The notes under the pieces are model-generated. The model was given only the letters and a program-made list of their open reading frames with translations. It was not told the DNA's origin and ran no database searches. Below, in pieces: positions 52,411 to 62,249 of a DNA stretch of 64,000 bases. Numbering within the stretch: position 1 is the first letter of the stretch; the number at the start of each line of letters is the position of its first letter. Where the stretch lies: NCBI RefSeq assembly GCF_001021065.1, contig NZ_CP011546.1:1984001-2048000 (forward strand), read 5' to 3'. The translations under genes were made by a program, and so were the position numbers. The DNA comes from Corynebacterium uterequi (GTDB lineage Bacteria; Actinomycetota; Actinomycetes; Mycobacteriales; Mycobacteriaceae).

Positions 52411-53455
52411 TCGCGGTGCCCGACCCGCTGGACGCGGTCACCCCGTAGAGGCTCCGCAGGCTGGCGGCCATGGCGTGGGCCGAGTACCGCTGAAGCGTGG
52501 GTGACCATGCGTTAAGAATAGCCTGAGAATTTCTCAGTGCCCACCGTAAGCGTTCGCTCAGTTCGTCCGGCTTTCCGCGCAGGATCGGGTCCACTTCCGC
52601 GAAGGCGTCGATGTCACTGACGATGGTCGGCACGCCCACCGCACCGGCCTCCAACACTGAGACCGGAAAGCCGTCGTACGTCGCCGTATGCAGGTACACC
52701 GACATCCGCGAAATATGGCCAAGGACGGTGTCCTTGTCCGCCCACCCGGTGACCTCCACTCCCGCCTCGCGCAGCATCTCCACGATCTCCGGGTCGCCGT
52801 CACCGATCCACAGAAACCGCGCCTCCTGCACATCCCGGGCGATGGCAGCGAAGGTCAACGGGTCCCGCTGCTCCACCGCGCGAGCGGCGATGCCGACCAG
52901 CGGGCGCGGGTCACTGTCATCCGGGTTCCAGCGATGCTCGCCCACCTCCTTCTCGAGCAGCGCGTTGAGCACCGGCACCCGCGGAATAAAGGGGTTAAGC
53001 CGGCGCACGTGGCGATCCTCGCTCGACGAGCACGCCGCGAACGTGCCCGTCAGCGGCGAGAGCACCACCTCCGCCGCCCGCAGCGCCACCGAGCGCGGCG
53101 CGAGCGGATTGCGATGAAGGAAGGCCAAGCCGTGCGGGGTGTAAACGATCTTCTTCCGCTGGTCAAAGCCCAGGGCGAGGCGCGCGTAGGCGCCACCAAA
53201 GCTGGAATGCGCGTGGACAACGTCCGCGTCGAAACGCTGCGCGGTCGCCCGGACGGCGCGGATGGCGTCCACATGGTTGGCGGGCAGCTCCCGGACGGCA
53301 GAGAAAACGTCCTCGGGGATATCGAGCGAGCCGACGCGCCGGTGGTTGGCCAGCAACACGTGGCGAGCCTCGGGAACAGCGGACACGTAGCGCTCGATCA
53401 TCGACTTCACGCCGCCGCCGTAGCACTCCGTGACGTGGAGAACCGTGCGCGTCAT
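52397..53455 (-). CDS. GT4-family glycosyltransferase
   Basis: A 352-aa GT-B transferase. The acceptor domain begins TVLHVTECYGGGVKSMIERY, DADVVHAHSSFGGAYARL is a typical loop, and the donor domain includes LVGIAARAVEQRDPLTFAAI and a C-terminal DGFPVSVLEAGAVGVPTIVS with the catalytic glutamate region. It would add a sugar to the lipid-linked unit. It overlaps the next gene by 14 nt and abuts the upstream transferase (TAAATG). Confidence 0.88.
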   Translation of the reverse strand: MTRTVLHVTECYGGGVKSMIERYVSAVPEARHVLLANHRRVGSLDIPEDVFSAVRELPANHVDAIRAVRATAQRFDADVVHAHSSFGGAYARLALGFDQRKKIVYTPHGLAFLHRNPLAPRSVALRAAEVVLSPLTGTFAACSSSEDRHVRRLNPFIPRVPVLNALLEKEVGEHRWNPDDSDPRPLVGIAARAVEQRDPLTFAAIARDVQEARFLWIGDGDPEIVEMLREAGVEVTGWADKDTVLGHISRMSVYLHTATYDGFPVSVLEAGAVGVPTIVSDIDAFAEVDPILRGKPDELSERLRWALRNSQAILNAWSPTLQRYSAHAMAASLRSLYGVTASSGSGTANDPR

Positions 53456-55051
53456 TTAGTACGCACCGTCCCGTCCCACAACCGCCTTGAACGTCCGAAC
53501 CAGGATGGACAGGTCCAGGGCCATGGTCCAATTCTCCGTGTACAGCAGGTCCAGGGACAACGCCTCCTTGGAGGTCAGCCGCGACCGGCCGGACACCTGC
53601 CACAGCCCCGTCATTCCCGGGGGAACGGTCATGCGCATCCAGGCGTCATCGTCGTAGTTGACGACCTCCCGCGGCAGCGGCGGGCGCGGCCCGACCAGGG
53701 ACATCTCCCCGGTCACGACGTTGAACAGCTGCGGCAGCTCGTCGATGGAGTAGCGCCGGATAAACCGTCCGACGCGGGTGATACGCGGGTCGTTTTCCAT
53801 CTTGAAGAGATTCTCGGTGATGTTGTGCTGTTTGCGCAGCGCCTCGACCTGGGCGTCGGCATCGACAATCATCGACCGGAACTTCCACATTCCGAACTCG
53901 GTGCCGTTGCGGCCCACTCGGGTCTGGCGGTAGAAGATGGGGCCGCCGTCGTCGAGCTTGATGGCCAGGGCCGTGGCGAGCATGATCGGCGCCGCCGCCA
54001 GCAGGACCAGCGACGTAATCACGATGTCGAAGGTGCGCTTGACGATGCCGGTGGCGTTGATATTGCCCGGGGCCAGGACTTTCATCGTCGGCACCCGGAA
54101 GATGTGCGACGCCCGCACCCGCTCCGGCGAGGCGACCACGCTCGACGGGAAGATGTGCACGGACACGCCCTGCGGGGCGCACGCCCAGCTCATCTGCCGC
54201 ACCCAGTTCTCCGGGACGTCGCCGGGGCACATGACGACGACGGCGTCGACGTCCAGCCGGGCAAGTAACTGCTGGTCAATCGTGGTGCCAGCCGGCGCCA
54301 TGGTGGTCCCTTGGCAGTCGACGATGCCGCGGCAGGGCTGGTCAACGAGGTAGAAGCCGACGATGTCGCTGTGCGAGGACAGCCCAGACCACTGATCCAT
54401 GTCCCGCTGGGCGTACTGCTGGCTATTGAGGAATAGTAGGATCCGCGCGCCGGTGCTGCCGAGCATCCGGCGGCGCAGGAGGTCGTGCAGCACCAGGTGG
54501 TTGATCCACAGGCCGAGAAGCCCCAACGGCAGCCCGACGAGCACGTAGCTCACCATGATCCCCAGCGAGAACGCCGCGTCCACGAAGGCGGGGATAGCGA
54601 AGGCCACGATGGAGGCCTCCAGCACCCGCTTGGCGACGGTGCGGCGTTCGCGGTGAAGCTCGGCGTCGTACAGGCTGCGGCTGCGCAGTAGCGCGGACCA
54701 CAGTGGGGCGATGATGGCGCCGAGGATGACGGACGTCCTCACGGCCTCGGTGAGCTCCGAGCCGGCAGAGGTGTACAGCTGATGGCCCATCGCGACGAGG
54801 CAGGCGAGGATGATGGCGGCGAGGTCCAGCCCCACCATGATGCGCGAGAGGTGCGCCCGACGATTGCGCCGCGGCCACTCCTTCGACGCTTGGTAGGCCT
54901 CGAAGGAAGCCCAGGCGGTTGTCGTTTCATCGCCGGGTGTCCCGGGGTGGGTCCCGGCGGCGGCGTCCGGCACGGCCTTCAGCTGCCCGCCGGGGCGGAT
55001 GGTCGAGTAGTCCGAGGGATCCGAGGAGCGGACCTTGATGGCGTGACTCAT
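53456..55051 (-). CDS. Initiating polyprenyl-phosphate glycosylphosphotransferase (WbaP/WcaJ type)
   Basis: A 531-aa membrane enzyme that transfers a sugar-1-phosphate to undecaprenyl phosphate to start the repeat unit. Four N-terminal helices (about 75-200) and a CoA-binding-like domain precede the catalytic part: KRTFDIVITSLVLLAAAPIM, GGPIFYRQTRVGRNG, MWKFRSMIVDAD, DELPQLFNVVTGEMSLVGPRP and PPGMTGLWQVSGRS are the family signatures. The ATG at 55051 has AAGGAGG 8 nt upstream. It heads the minus-strand operon, so the 55.0-55.4 kb gap holds the promoter. Confidence 0.92.
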   Translation of the reverse strand: MSHAIKVRSSDPSDYSTIRPGGQLKAVPDAAAGTHPGTPGDETTTAWASFEAYQASKEWPRRNRRAHLSRIMVGLDLAAIILACLVAMGHQLYTSAGSELTEAVRTSVILGAIIAPLWSALLRSRSLYDAELHRERRTVAKRVLEASIVAFAIPAFVDAAFSLGIMVSYVLVGLPLGLLGLWINHLVLHDLLRRRMLGSTGARILLFLNSQQYAQRDMDQWSGLSSHSDIVGFYLVDQPCRGIVDCQGTTMAPAGTTIDQQLLARLDVDAVVVMCPGDVPENWVRQMSWACAPQGVSVHIFPSSVVASPERVRASHIFRVPTMKVLAPGNINATGIVKRTFDIVITSLVLLAAAPIMLATALAIKLDDGGPIFYRQTRVGRNGTEFGMWKFRSMIVDADAQVEALRKQHNITENLFKMENDPRITRVGRFIRRYSIDELPQLFNVVTGEMSLVGPRPPLPREVVNYDDDAWMRMTVPPGMTGLWQVSGRSRLTSKEALSLDLLYTENWTMALDLSILVRTFKAVVGRDGAY

Positions 55052-55406
55052 GATTCGTCCTCCTTCACTGTTGCCACGCACCGATGCCCGGGCACGTGAC
55101 ACCCGAGCCAGCTCTAAGCGTTTTCTCAGCTTTGAGAATAAAACGCTCCGTTACTCAGAAAATGCTAACGTTGCCCGCCACGACAAGGCCAGAATATCGC
55201 CCAAACTTGAGCCTTTAGTATTACGAAATCTATTCGCAAGCTCGCACGCTTTCCCCCCGGTAGATCCCGCTTTTTCATAGCGTCGAGCAGCACGGACAGC
55301 TGGCAATGCCGCCTAAAAGACCCATCCCGTCTCGCCCCGCCGGGCCGGCCATACTTTCCTGAGAGTTTGCTAAGCGTTCAGATCAGACGTCTACCCCGCG
55401 CAGGAC
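55052..55406. other. Intergenic region upstream of the exopolysaccharide operon
   Basis: A gap of about 355 bp with AT-rich patches between the exopolysaccharide operon and the groEL terminator. It should hold the operon promoter; I could not assign -35 and -10 boxes with confidence. An inverted repeat at 55117-55147 is the only clear structure. No open frame with a ribosome site was seen. Confidence 0.5.
55117..55147. repeat. Inverted repeat in the exopolysaccharide leader/promoter region
   Basis: AGCGTTTTCTCA (55117-55128) mirrors TGAG then AAAACGCT (55133-55147) around GCTT, with a three-base bulge. It lies about 65 bp before the start of the first exopolysaccharide gene and could be an operator or a leader hairpin. 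Confidence 0.45.
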
Positions 55407-55444
55407 AAAACCCCCGGCATCCGCGTGAGAGCGGACGCCGGGGG
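55407..55444 (-). terminator. Rho-independent terminator after groEL
   Basis: On the minus strand a GC-rich stem of about 14 bp (arms 55444-55431 and 55424-55411, one mismatch) is followed by TTTT at 55410-55407, starting 22 bp after the groEL stop. Confidence 0.85.
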
Positions 55445-55465
55445 CGTCGAATGCCGGACAGGGAT

Positions 55466-57145
<1,680 letters not shown>

Positions 57146-57149
57146 GTCC

Positions 57150-57181
57150 CTTTTCTAGCACTCGCCTACCCCAAGTGCAAG
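57150..57181 (-). promoter_or_regulatory. groEL promoter with CIRCE operator 2
   Basis: A second CIRCE-like site, CTAGCACTC, 9 nt, AAGTGCAAG (57155-57181), coincides with the promoter: on the minus strand TTGCAC (57180-57175) and TAGAAA (57157-57152) are exactly 17 bp apart. HrcA bound here would cover both hexamers. Confidence 0.75.
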
Positions 57182-57203
57182 ACAACTCGGCGGCGTCGGA
57201 CGG

Positions 57204-57209
57204 TAACGT
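57204..57209 (+). promoter_or_regulatory. -10 box of the M20 peptidase gene (leaderless)
   Basis: TAACGT, 7 nt before the ATG at 57217, fits TANNNT. No ribosome site is present. Confidence 0.4.
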
Positions 57210-57216
57210 GACAGGC

Positions 57217-58527
57217 ATGACTACGACAAGCCGATCCCGCATCTTCGACGACCTCGCCCAGCTCGTCTCCTTCGATTCCGTCCACACCGCGCCGGACGCC
57301 CCCCGCGCCGCCGACTGGGTGGCGCAGCGGCTCCAGGACGCCGGCCTGCAGGTCGAGGACCACCTCACCGTCGACGGTTCGCGCACCATCATCGGCCGTA
57401 AGCCCGCCGTCGGCGAGGCCCCCACCGTGCTGCTCTACTGCCACCACGACGTCGTCCCCGCCGGTGACCGCGCCGAATGGCTCTCCGACCCCTTCGTCCT
57501 CACCGAACGCGACGGCCGGTGGTACGGCCGCGGCGCCGCGGATTGCAAGGGCAACGTCGCCATGCACCTTGAGGTCCTCCGTCAGCTGGAGGCCACCGGT
57601 GGCGTCGACGCCGGACTCGTCGTCGTCGTGGAAGGCTCCGAGGAACAGGGTGGCGGCGGGCTCGACGCCCTCGTCGAGCAGCGCCCCGAGCTTTTCGCCG
57701 CCGACGTCATCCTCATCGCCGACTCCGGCAACGCCGCCGTCGGCGAGCCCACGCTCACCACCGCCCTGCGCGGCGGCGCCCAGGTCGACGTCACCGTCCG
57801 CACCCTCAAGACCCCCGTCCACTCGGGCATCTTCGGCGGCGCCGCGCCGGACGCCGTCGCCGCCTTGGCCCGCATCATCGACTCGCTACGCGACGAGGCC
57901 GGCCGCACCGTCATCGACGGCGTCGACTGCGCCCGGTCGTGGGAGGGCGCCGGCTACGCCCCCGACGCCTTCCGCGCGGACGCCGGCATCCTCGACGGCG
58001 TCGAGATCTTGGGCGGCGACACCCCCGTCGCCGACCAGGTCTGGGCACGGCCGGCGGTGAGCATCACCGGCTTCAGCTCCACCCCGGTCGACGAGGCCGT
58101 CAACGCCGTGCCCGCCGTCGCCAAGGCCCGCCTCCAGCTGCGCGTGCCTCACCCCCTTGACCCGCAGGAGGTCGCCGAGGCGCTGGCCGCGCACGTGAAT
58201 GCCCACGCCCCGTGGGGAGCCCAGGTGGAGACCACCATCCTCGACGTCAACCCCACCTTCGCCACTGACTCCGCCAAGCCCGCCGCTCAGCTCTTCGGCC
58301 GCTGCCTCGCCGAGGCCTACTCCGCCGACGCCGTCACCGAAGTCGGCTCCGGCGGCTCCATCCCGCTGACCGCGTTGCTGCAGGAGAAGTTCCCCGACGC
58401 GGAGATCATCCTCTTCGGCGTTGAGGAGCCCCTGTGCGGCATCCACGGCCCGAACGAGTCCGTCGACCCGACCGAAATCGAGGCGATCGCCGCCGCCGAG
58501 GTCGCCTTCCTGCGTCGCCTGCGCTAA
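57217..58527 (+). CDS. M20-family metallopeptidase (dipeptidase-like)
   Basis: A 436-aa zinc peptidase. Metal ligands are in LLYCHHDVVPAG, WYGRGAADCKGNVAMHL, the catalytic Glu pair in VVVEGSEEQGGGG, and ILIADSGNA; the last ligand is His in PLCGIHGPNESVD. A dimerisation domain with TLKTPVHSGIFGGAAPDAV lies in between, where the histidine acts in catalysis. The arrangement fits cytoplasmic M20 dipeptidases of actinobacteria. The start at 57217 is set by the -10 box and by the lack of family residues upstream. It is divergent from groEL. Confidence 0.9.
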   Translation: MTTTSRSRIFDDLAQLVSFDSVHTAPDAPRAADWVAQRLQDAGLQVEDHLTVDGSRTIIGRKPAVGEAPTVLLYCHHDVVPAGDRAEWLSDPFVLTERDGRWYGRGAADCKGNVAMHLEVLRQLEATGGVDAGLVVVVEGSEEQGGGGLDALVEQRPELFAADVILIADSGNAAVGEPTLTTALRGGAQVDVTVRTLKTPVHSGIFGGAAPDAVAALARIIDSLRDEAGRTVIDGVDCARSWEGAGYAPDAFRADAGILDGVEILGGDTPVADQVWARPAVSITGFSSTPVDEAVNAVPAVAKARLQLRVPHPLDPQEVAEALAAHVNAHAPWGAQVETTILDVNPTFATDSAKPAAQLFGRCLAEAYSADAVTEVGSGGSIPLTALLQEKFPDAEIILFGVEEPLCGIHGPNESVDPTEIEAIAAAEVAFLRRLR

Positions 58528-58734
58528 CGCCGTCCTGTGCCAACCTTCCCGTTGCCAGGTAGAGTGGTTGACGTTAGCCGTGTCCCGGCTGTGATCGGAT
58601 TCCCCGGCACGCCCCTACACCGTTAAGGGGGCTTGCCACGCACACGACTTCCCTGCTGGTGCCGCTTTCCGCAGAGACCGGGCGCGCGACGTGTACCGTG
58701 TCTACACCCACCAGAAGGGGAGTTGATTTCCGAC

Positions 58735-61700
58735 GTGCTTTTAGTACTCGCATCCCTCGTCCTGGCAGCGGTGGTCGCCCCCTTCCTCATCCTGGCGCTC
58801 GGCCGCCGCGCCTTTGGCGTGCTGGCCCTCGTCCCGGCTGCTGGATTCGGTTGGGTTGTGCACCACTTTCGAGCCGGGTCGTTCGCCGATGGAGGGGCCT
58901 TCACATCGTCCTACCAGTGGATGCCCGCCGCCCATTTGAGCTTTGAGGTCCGGCTGGACTCGCTGTCGGCCATCTTCAGCCTCATCATTCTCGGCGTCGG
59001 CGCCCTCGTGCTGCTGTACTGCTGGGGATACTTCGACTCCAACCCGCCCCGCCTCGCCAAGTTCGGCGGCGAGATGGTGTCCTTCACCGCCGTCATGTAC
59101 GGCCTTGTTATCTCCGACAGCCTGCTACTGATGTACATGTTCTGGGAGATCACCTCGGTGCTCTCCTTCATGCTGGTCGGCTACTACGGTGAGCGGGCGT
59201 CGTCGCGGCGCGCCGCCGGCCAGGCCCTCATGGTCACCACCCTCGGCGGACTCGCGATGCTCGTCGGCATCGTGCTCCTCGGGCGCCAGACCGGCATCTG
59301 GACGCTGTCGGCCATCCCCACCTTCGTCGACTTGGAAAACACCAGCTACATGCTGCCGGCCATCGGCCTCATCCTGGCCGGCGCGCTCACCAAGTCCGCC
59401 ATCGCCCCGGCGCACTTCTGGCTGCCCGGCGCGATGGCCGCGCCGACGCCGGTGTCCGCCTACCTGCACTCCGCCGCCATGGTCAAGGCCGGCATCTACC
59501 TCGTGGCCCGGCTGGCACCGGACTTCCACGTCATCCCCGGCTGGCACCTCATCGTCATCTCGATGGGCGTGTTCACAATGCTGCTCGGCGGCTGGATGGC
59601 GCTGAAGCAGCGCGACCTCAAGCTCATTCTCGCCTACGGCACCGTTTCCCAGCTGGGGTTTATCATCTCGGTCATCTCCATCGGCTCCCGCGAGGCCCTC
59701 CAGGCCGGCCTGGCGCTCACCCTGGGGCACTCCCTGTTCAAGGCGGCGCTGTTCATGATCGTCGGCGCCATCGACCACACGTCGGGCACGCGCGACATCT
59801 CCAAGCTCTCCGGCCTCGGCCGGCGCGAAAAGCTCACCACCATCCTGGCCACGATCTCCGCGCTATCCATGGGCGGTATCCCGCCGCTGTTCGGGTTCAT
59901 CGCCAAGGAAACCGCACTCTCGGCGATCCTCGACGAGCCCCTGCTCGTCGGCATGCCTCGAAAGCTGCTCATGGTGGGCCTGGTGCTGGGCTCTATCCTC
60001 ACCCTGACCTACGCCCTGTACTTCCTGTACGGAGCCTTCGCCACTAAGCGCGCCTCCCACCCGTCGGGCGGCGGCGTGTCGGAGGCGGTCCGTTCGGCGC
60101 ACCGCATCGGCCCCTCGCTGTGGGTCGCCCCGCTGGTGCTCACCGCCGGCACCGTCGGCTTCGGCCTCTATCCCGCGCCGCTTGACGCGGCGATCACCAC
60201 CCACTTGGACAACGCCGCCCCGCTCGCCGACGGCGCCCATGCCACCCACCTGGCCCTGTGGCATGGGTTCACGATCCCGCTGCTCATCACGCTGGTCATC
60301 ATCGTTTTTGGCATCATCGGCTACTGGCAGCGCGATCTGGCGATCAAGAGCCAGTTCTCCGCCCCGGCGCTCGGCTCCGCCGACGACGCCTACGACTCCG
60401 TCGTGGACTTCTTCCGGCGCCTGTCCCTGCGGATCACCGCCTCCACCCAGCGCGGCTCCCTGACCATCAACCTGGCCACCATCTTCAGCGTGCTCATCCT
60501 GCTGCCGATGGTCTCTCTGCTCTCCGGTGACCGCGTCAGCGTCCGCATGCAGCTGTGGGATACCCCCTGGCAGGCCGTTGCCGCGGTCATCATCATCATT
60601 GCGGCGATCGCCACGACGTTCGCCGTCAACCGCCTGTCCGCCGTTATCCTCGTGGGCGTGACCGGCTACGGCATGGTGGGGCTCTTCGTCCTCCACGGCG
60701 CCCCCGATCTCGCGCTGACGCAGGCGCTGGTGGAAACCATCGTCATGGTGGTCTTCGTGCTCGTGCTGCGCAAGCTCCCCGCGGCGGCGGACCTCAAGGT
60801 CAACGGGCCGTCGAACCGCCTGCGCGCCTGGCTGGCAATCGCCGTCGGCCTATCCGCCTCCGTGGTCACCCTCTTCGCCATCAACGCGCGCAACGCCACC
60901 CCGATCAGCGTGTTCATGCCGGAGCTGGCCAAGGACATCGGCCACGGCGCCAACGCGGTCAACGTCCTGCTCGTCGACATCCGCGCGTGGGACACCCTCG
61001 GCGAGATCACAGTGCTCGTCATCGCCGGCACCGGCATCGCCTCGCTCGTGTTCCGCAACCGCTCCTTCCAGCGCGAATCCCGCCTGCCGGTGCTCACCGC
61101 GCACGGCCGGCGCTGGCTGGCCTCGCCGGTGGAGCCAGAAAAGGCCCAGAACCGCTCGCTCATGGTGGACATCGTCACCCGGATCCTCTTCCCGTCGATG
61201 ATCGTGCTGTCCCTGTACTTCTTCTTCGCCGGCCACAACGCCCCCGGTGGCGGATTCGCCGGCGGCCTCGTCGCGGCGCTTGCCTTGGTTCTGCGGTATC
61301 TCGCCGGCGGCCGCACAGAAGTCGAGGCCACGCTGCCCATCGACGCCGGGCGCATCCTGGGCACCGGCCTGGTCCTTTCGGGCGTGTCCGCGTTGCTGCC
61401 CGTGCTCATCCACCAGAACCCGCCGTTGAGCAGCTACTACTGGTCCTGGGAGGAGGTGCCGCTGATCGGCTACTTCTCGCTGCCGTCGGCGATGTTCTTC
61501 GACGCCGGGGTGTACCTCATCGTCATCGGCCTCATCAAGCACATCCTCGTCTCGCTCGGGTCCCAGCTCGACCTGGAGGAGGACATGCGCAAGCAACGGG
61601 CCCGGGACCGCGCCCGGTCGCTCAAACGACGCGCCGCGCGTCGGCGCCAGGCGGCAACGACGGCCAGTCCCCTGCCTTCTGCGCCGCGCGGTGACCACTC

Positions 61701-61752
61701 CGCCTCCCTCGACCCGACCATCGACGACGCCCCCGGAAAGGAGCACCACTAG
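58735..61752 (+). CDS. mrpA: Na+/H+ antiporter subunit A with fused B domain
   Basis: A 1005-aa membrane protein, the largest part of the Mrp antiporter that expels Na+ against H+. Residues up to about 500 resemble NuoL (LVLYCWGYFDSNPP, WLPGAMAAPTPVSAYLHSAA with the conserved helix-8 region, GHSLFKAALFMIVGAIDH). A DUF4040-like segment follows near 650 (GVTGYGMVGLFVLHGAPDLA), then an MrpB domain near 810-930 (FPSMIVLSLYFFFAGHNAPG, GGFAGGLVAALALVLRYLAG). A basic tail RARDRARSLKRRAARRRQAA ends the protein. A and B are separate in Bacillus but fused here. The GTG at 58735 is chosen over a TTG at 58723 because AAGGGGAG lies directly before the TTG. Confidence 0.93.
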   Translation: MLLVLASLVLAAVVAPFLILALGRRAFGVLALVPAAGFGWVVHHFRAGSFADGGAFTSSYQWMPAAHLSFEVRLDSLSAIFSLIILGVGALVLLYCWGYFDSNPPRLAKFGGEMVSFTAVMYGLVISDSLLLMYMFWEITSVLSFMLVGYYGERASSRRAAGQALMVTTLGGLAMLVGIVLLGRQTGIWTLSAIPTFVDLENTSYMLPAIGLILAGALTKSAIAPAHFWLPGAMAAPTPVSAYLHSAAMVKAGIYLVARLAPDFHVIPGWHLIVISMGVFTMLLGGWMALKQRDLKLILAYGTVSQLGFIISVISIGSREALQAGLALTLGHSLFKAALFMIVGAIDHTSGTRDISKLSGLGRREKLTTILATISALSMGGIPPLFGFIAKETALSAILDEPLLVGMPRKLLMVGLVLGSILTLTYALYFLYGAFATKRASHPSGGGVSEAVRSAHRIGPSLWVAPLVLTAGTVGFGLYPAPLDAAITTHLDNAAPLADGAHATHLALWHGFTIPLLITLVIIVFGIIGYWQRDLAIKSQFSAPALGSADDAYDSVVDFFRRLSLRITASTQRGSLTINLATIFSVLILLPMVSLLSGDRVSVRMQLWDTPWQAVAAVIIIIAAIATTFAVNRLSAVILVGVTGYGMVGLFVLHGAPDLALTQALVETIVMVVFVLVLRKLPAAADLKVNGPSNRLRAWLAIAVGLSASVVTLFAINARNATPISVFMPELAKDIGHGANAVNVLLVDIRAWDTLGEITVLVIAGTGIASLVFRNRSFQRESRLPVLTAHGRRWLASPVEPEKAQNRSLMVDIVTRILFPSMIVLSLYFFFAGHNAPGGGFAGGLVAALALVLRYLAGGRTEVEATLPIDAGRILGTGLVLSGVSALLPVLIHQNPPLSSYYWSWEEVPLIGYFSLPSAMFFDAGVYLIVIGLIKHILVSLGSQLDLEEDMRKQRARDRARSLKRRAARRRQAATTASPLPSAPRGDHSASLDPTIDDAPGKEHH

Positions 61753-62249
61753 TGGATGCCAACCTCTTCCTCCTCCTCGCCGCCGGGGTCCTCGTGGCCG
61801 CCGGGGTGTACCTCATCCTGGACAAGGTGCTCACCCGCATCCTCATGGGGATCCTGCTGCTGGGCAACGGAGCCAACCTGCTCATGCTGCAAGCCGGCGG
61901 CCCGGCCGGCTCCCCGCCGATCATGGGCCGCGACAGTGAACCCTACGGCGAACGCATCGCCGACCCGCTCGCCCAGGGCATGATCCTCACCGCCATCGTC
62001 ATCTCGATGGCCATGAGCGCCTTCATCCTCACCCTCATCTACCGCCAATACCGCTACCGCACAGCGGACATCATCGAAACGGATACGGAGGACGCCGCCA
62101 TCGCTATCGCGGCCCGCACCCACTCGGCGTCGGCGGCACCGGACCACGACGCCTCCGACGACCCCGCCACCGGCCGCCCCACCCTGCAGGGTGACTCCTT
62201 CGGCCTGAAGTCCTTCGAGGGACCCGTGCAGGGGGCCGACAATGAGTGA
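61752..62249 (+). CDS. mrpC: Na+/H+ antiporter subunit C
   Basis: A 165-aa NuoK-like subunit with three membrane helices (LFLLLAAGVLVAAGVYLIL, ILMGILLLGNGANLLML, QGMILTAIVISMAMSAFIL). The family DPLAQGMILTAIVI signature is present. A cytoplasmic tail of about 55 residues, rich in Ala, Asp and Ser, is longer than in Bacillus MrpC (about 113 aa). The GTG start overlaps the mrpA stop (TAGTG). Confidence 0.93.
   Translation: MDANLFLLLAAGVLVAAGVYLILDKVLTRILMGILLLGNGANLLMLQAGGPAGSPPIMGRDSEPYGERIADPLAQGMILTAIVISMAMSAFILTLIYRQYRYRTADIIETDTEDAAIAIAARTHSASAAPDHDASDDPATGRPTLQGDSFGLKSFEGPVQGADNE

Noticed and set aside
50137..52515. 792-codon open frame opposite the kinase fusion
   Set aside because: Arg/Gly/His/Gln-rich antisense artefact of GC-rich coding sequence, no motifs.
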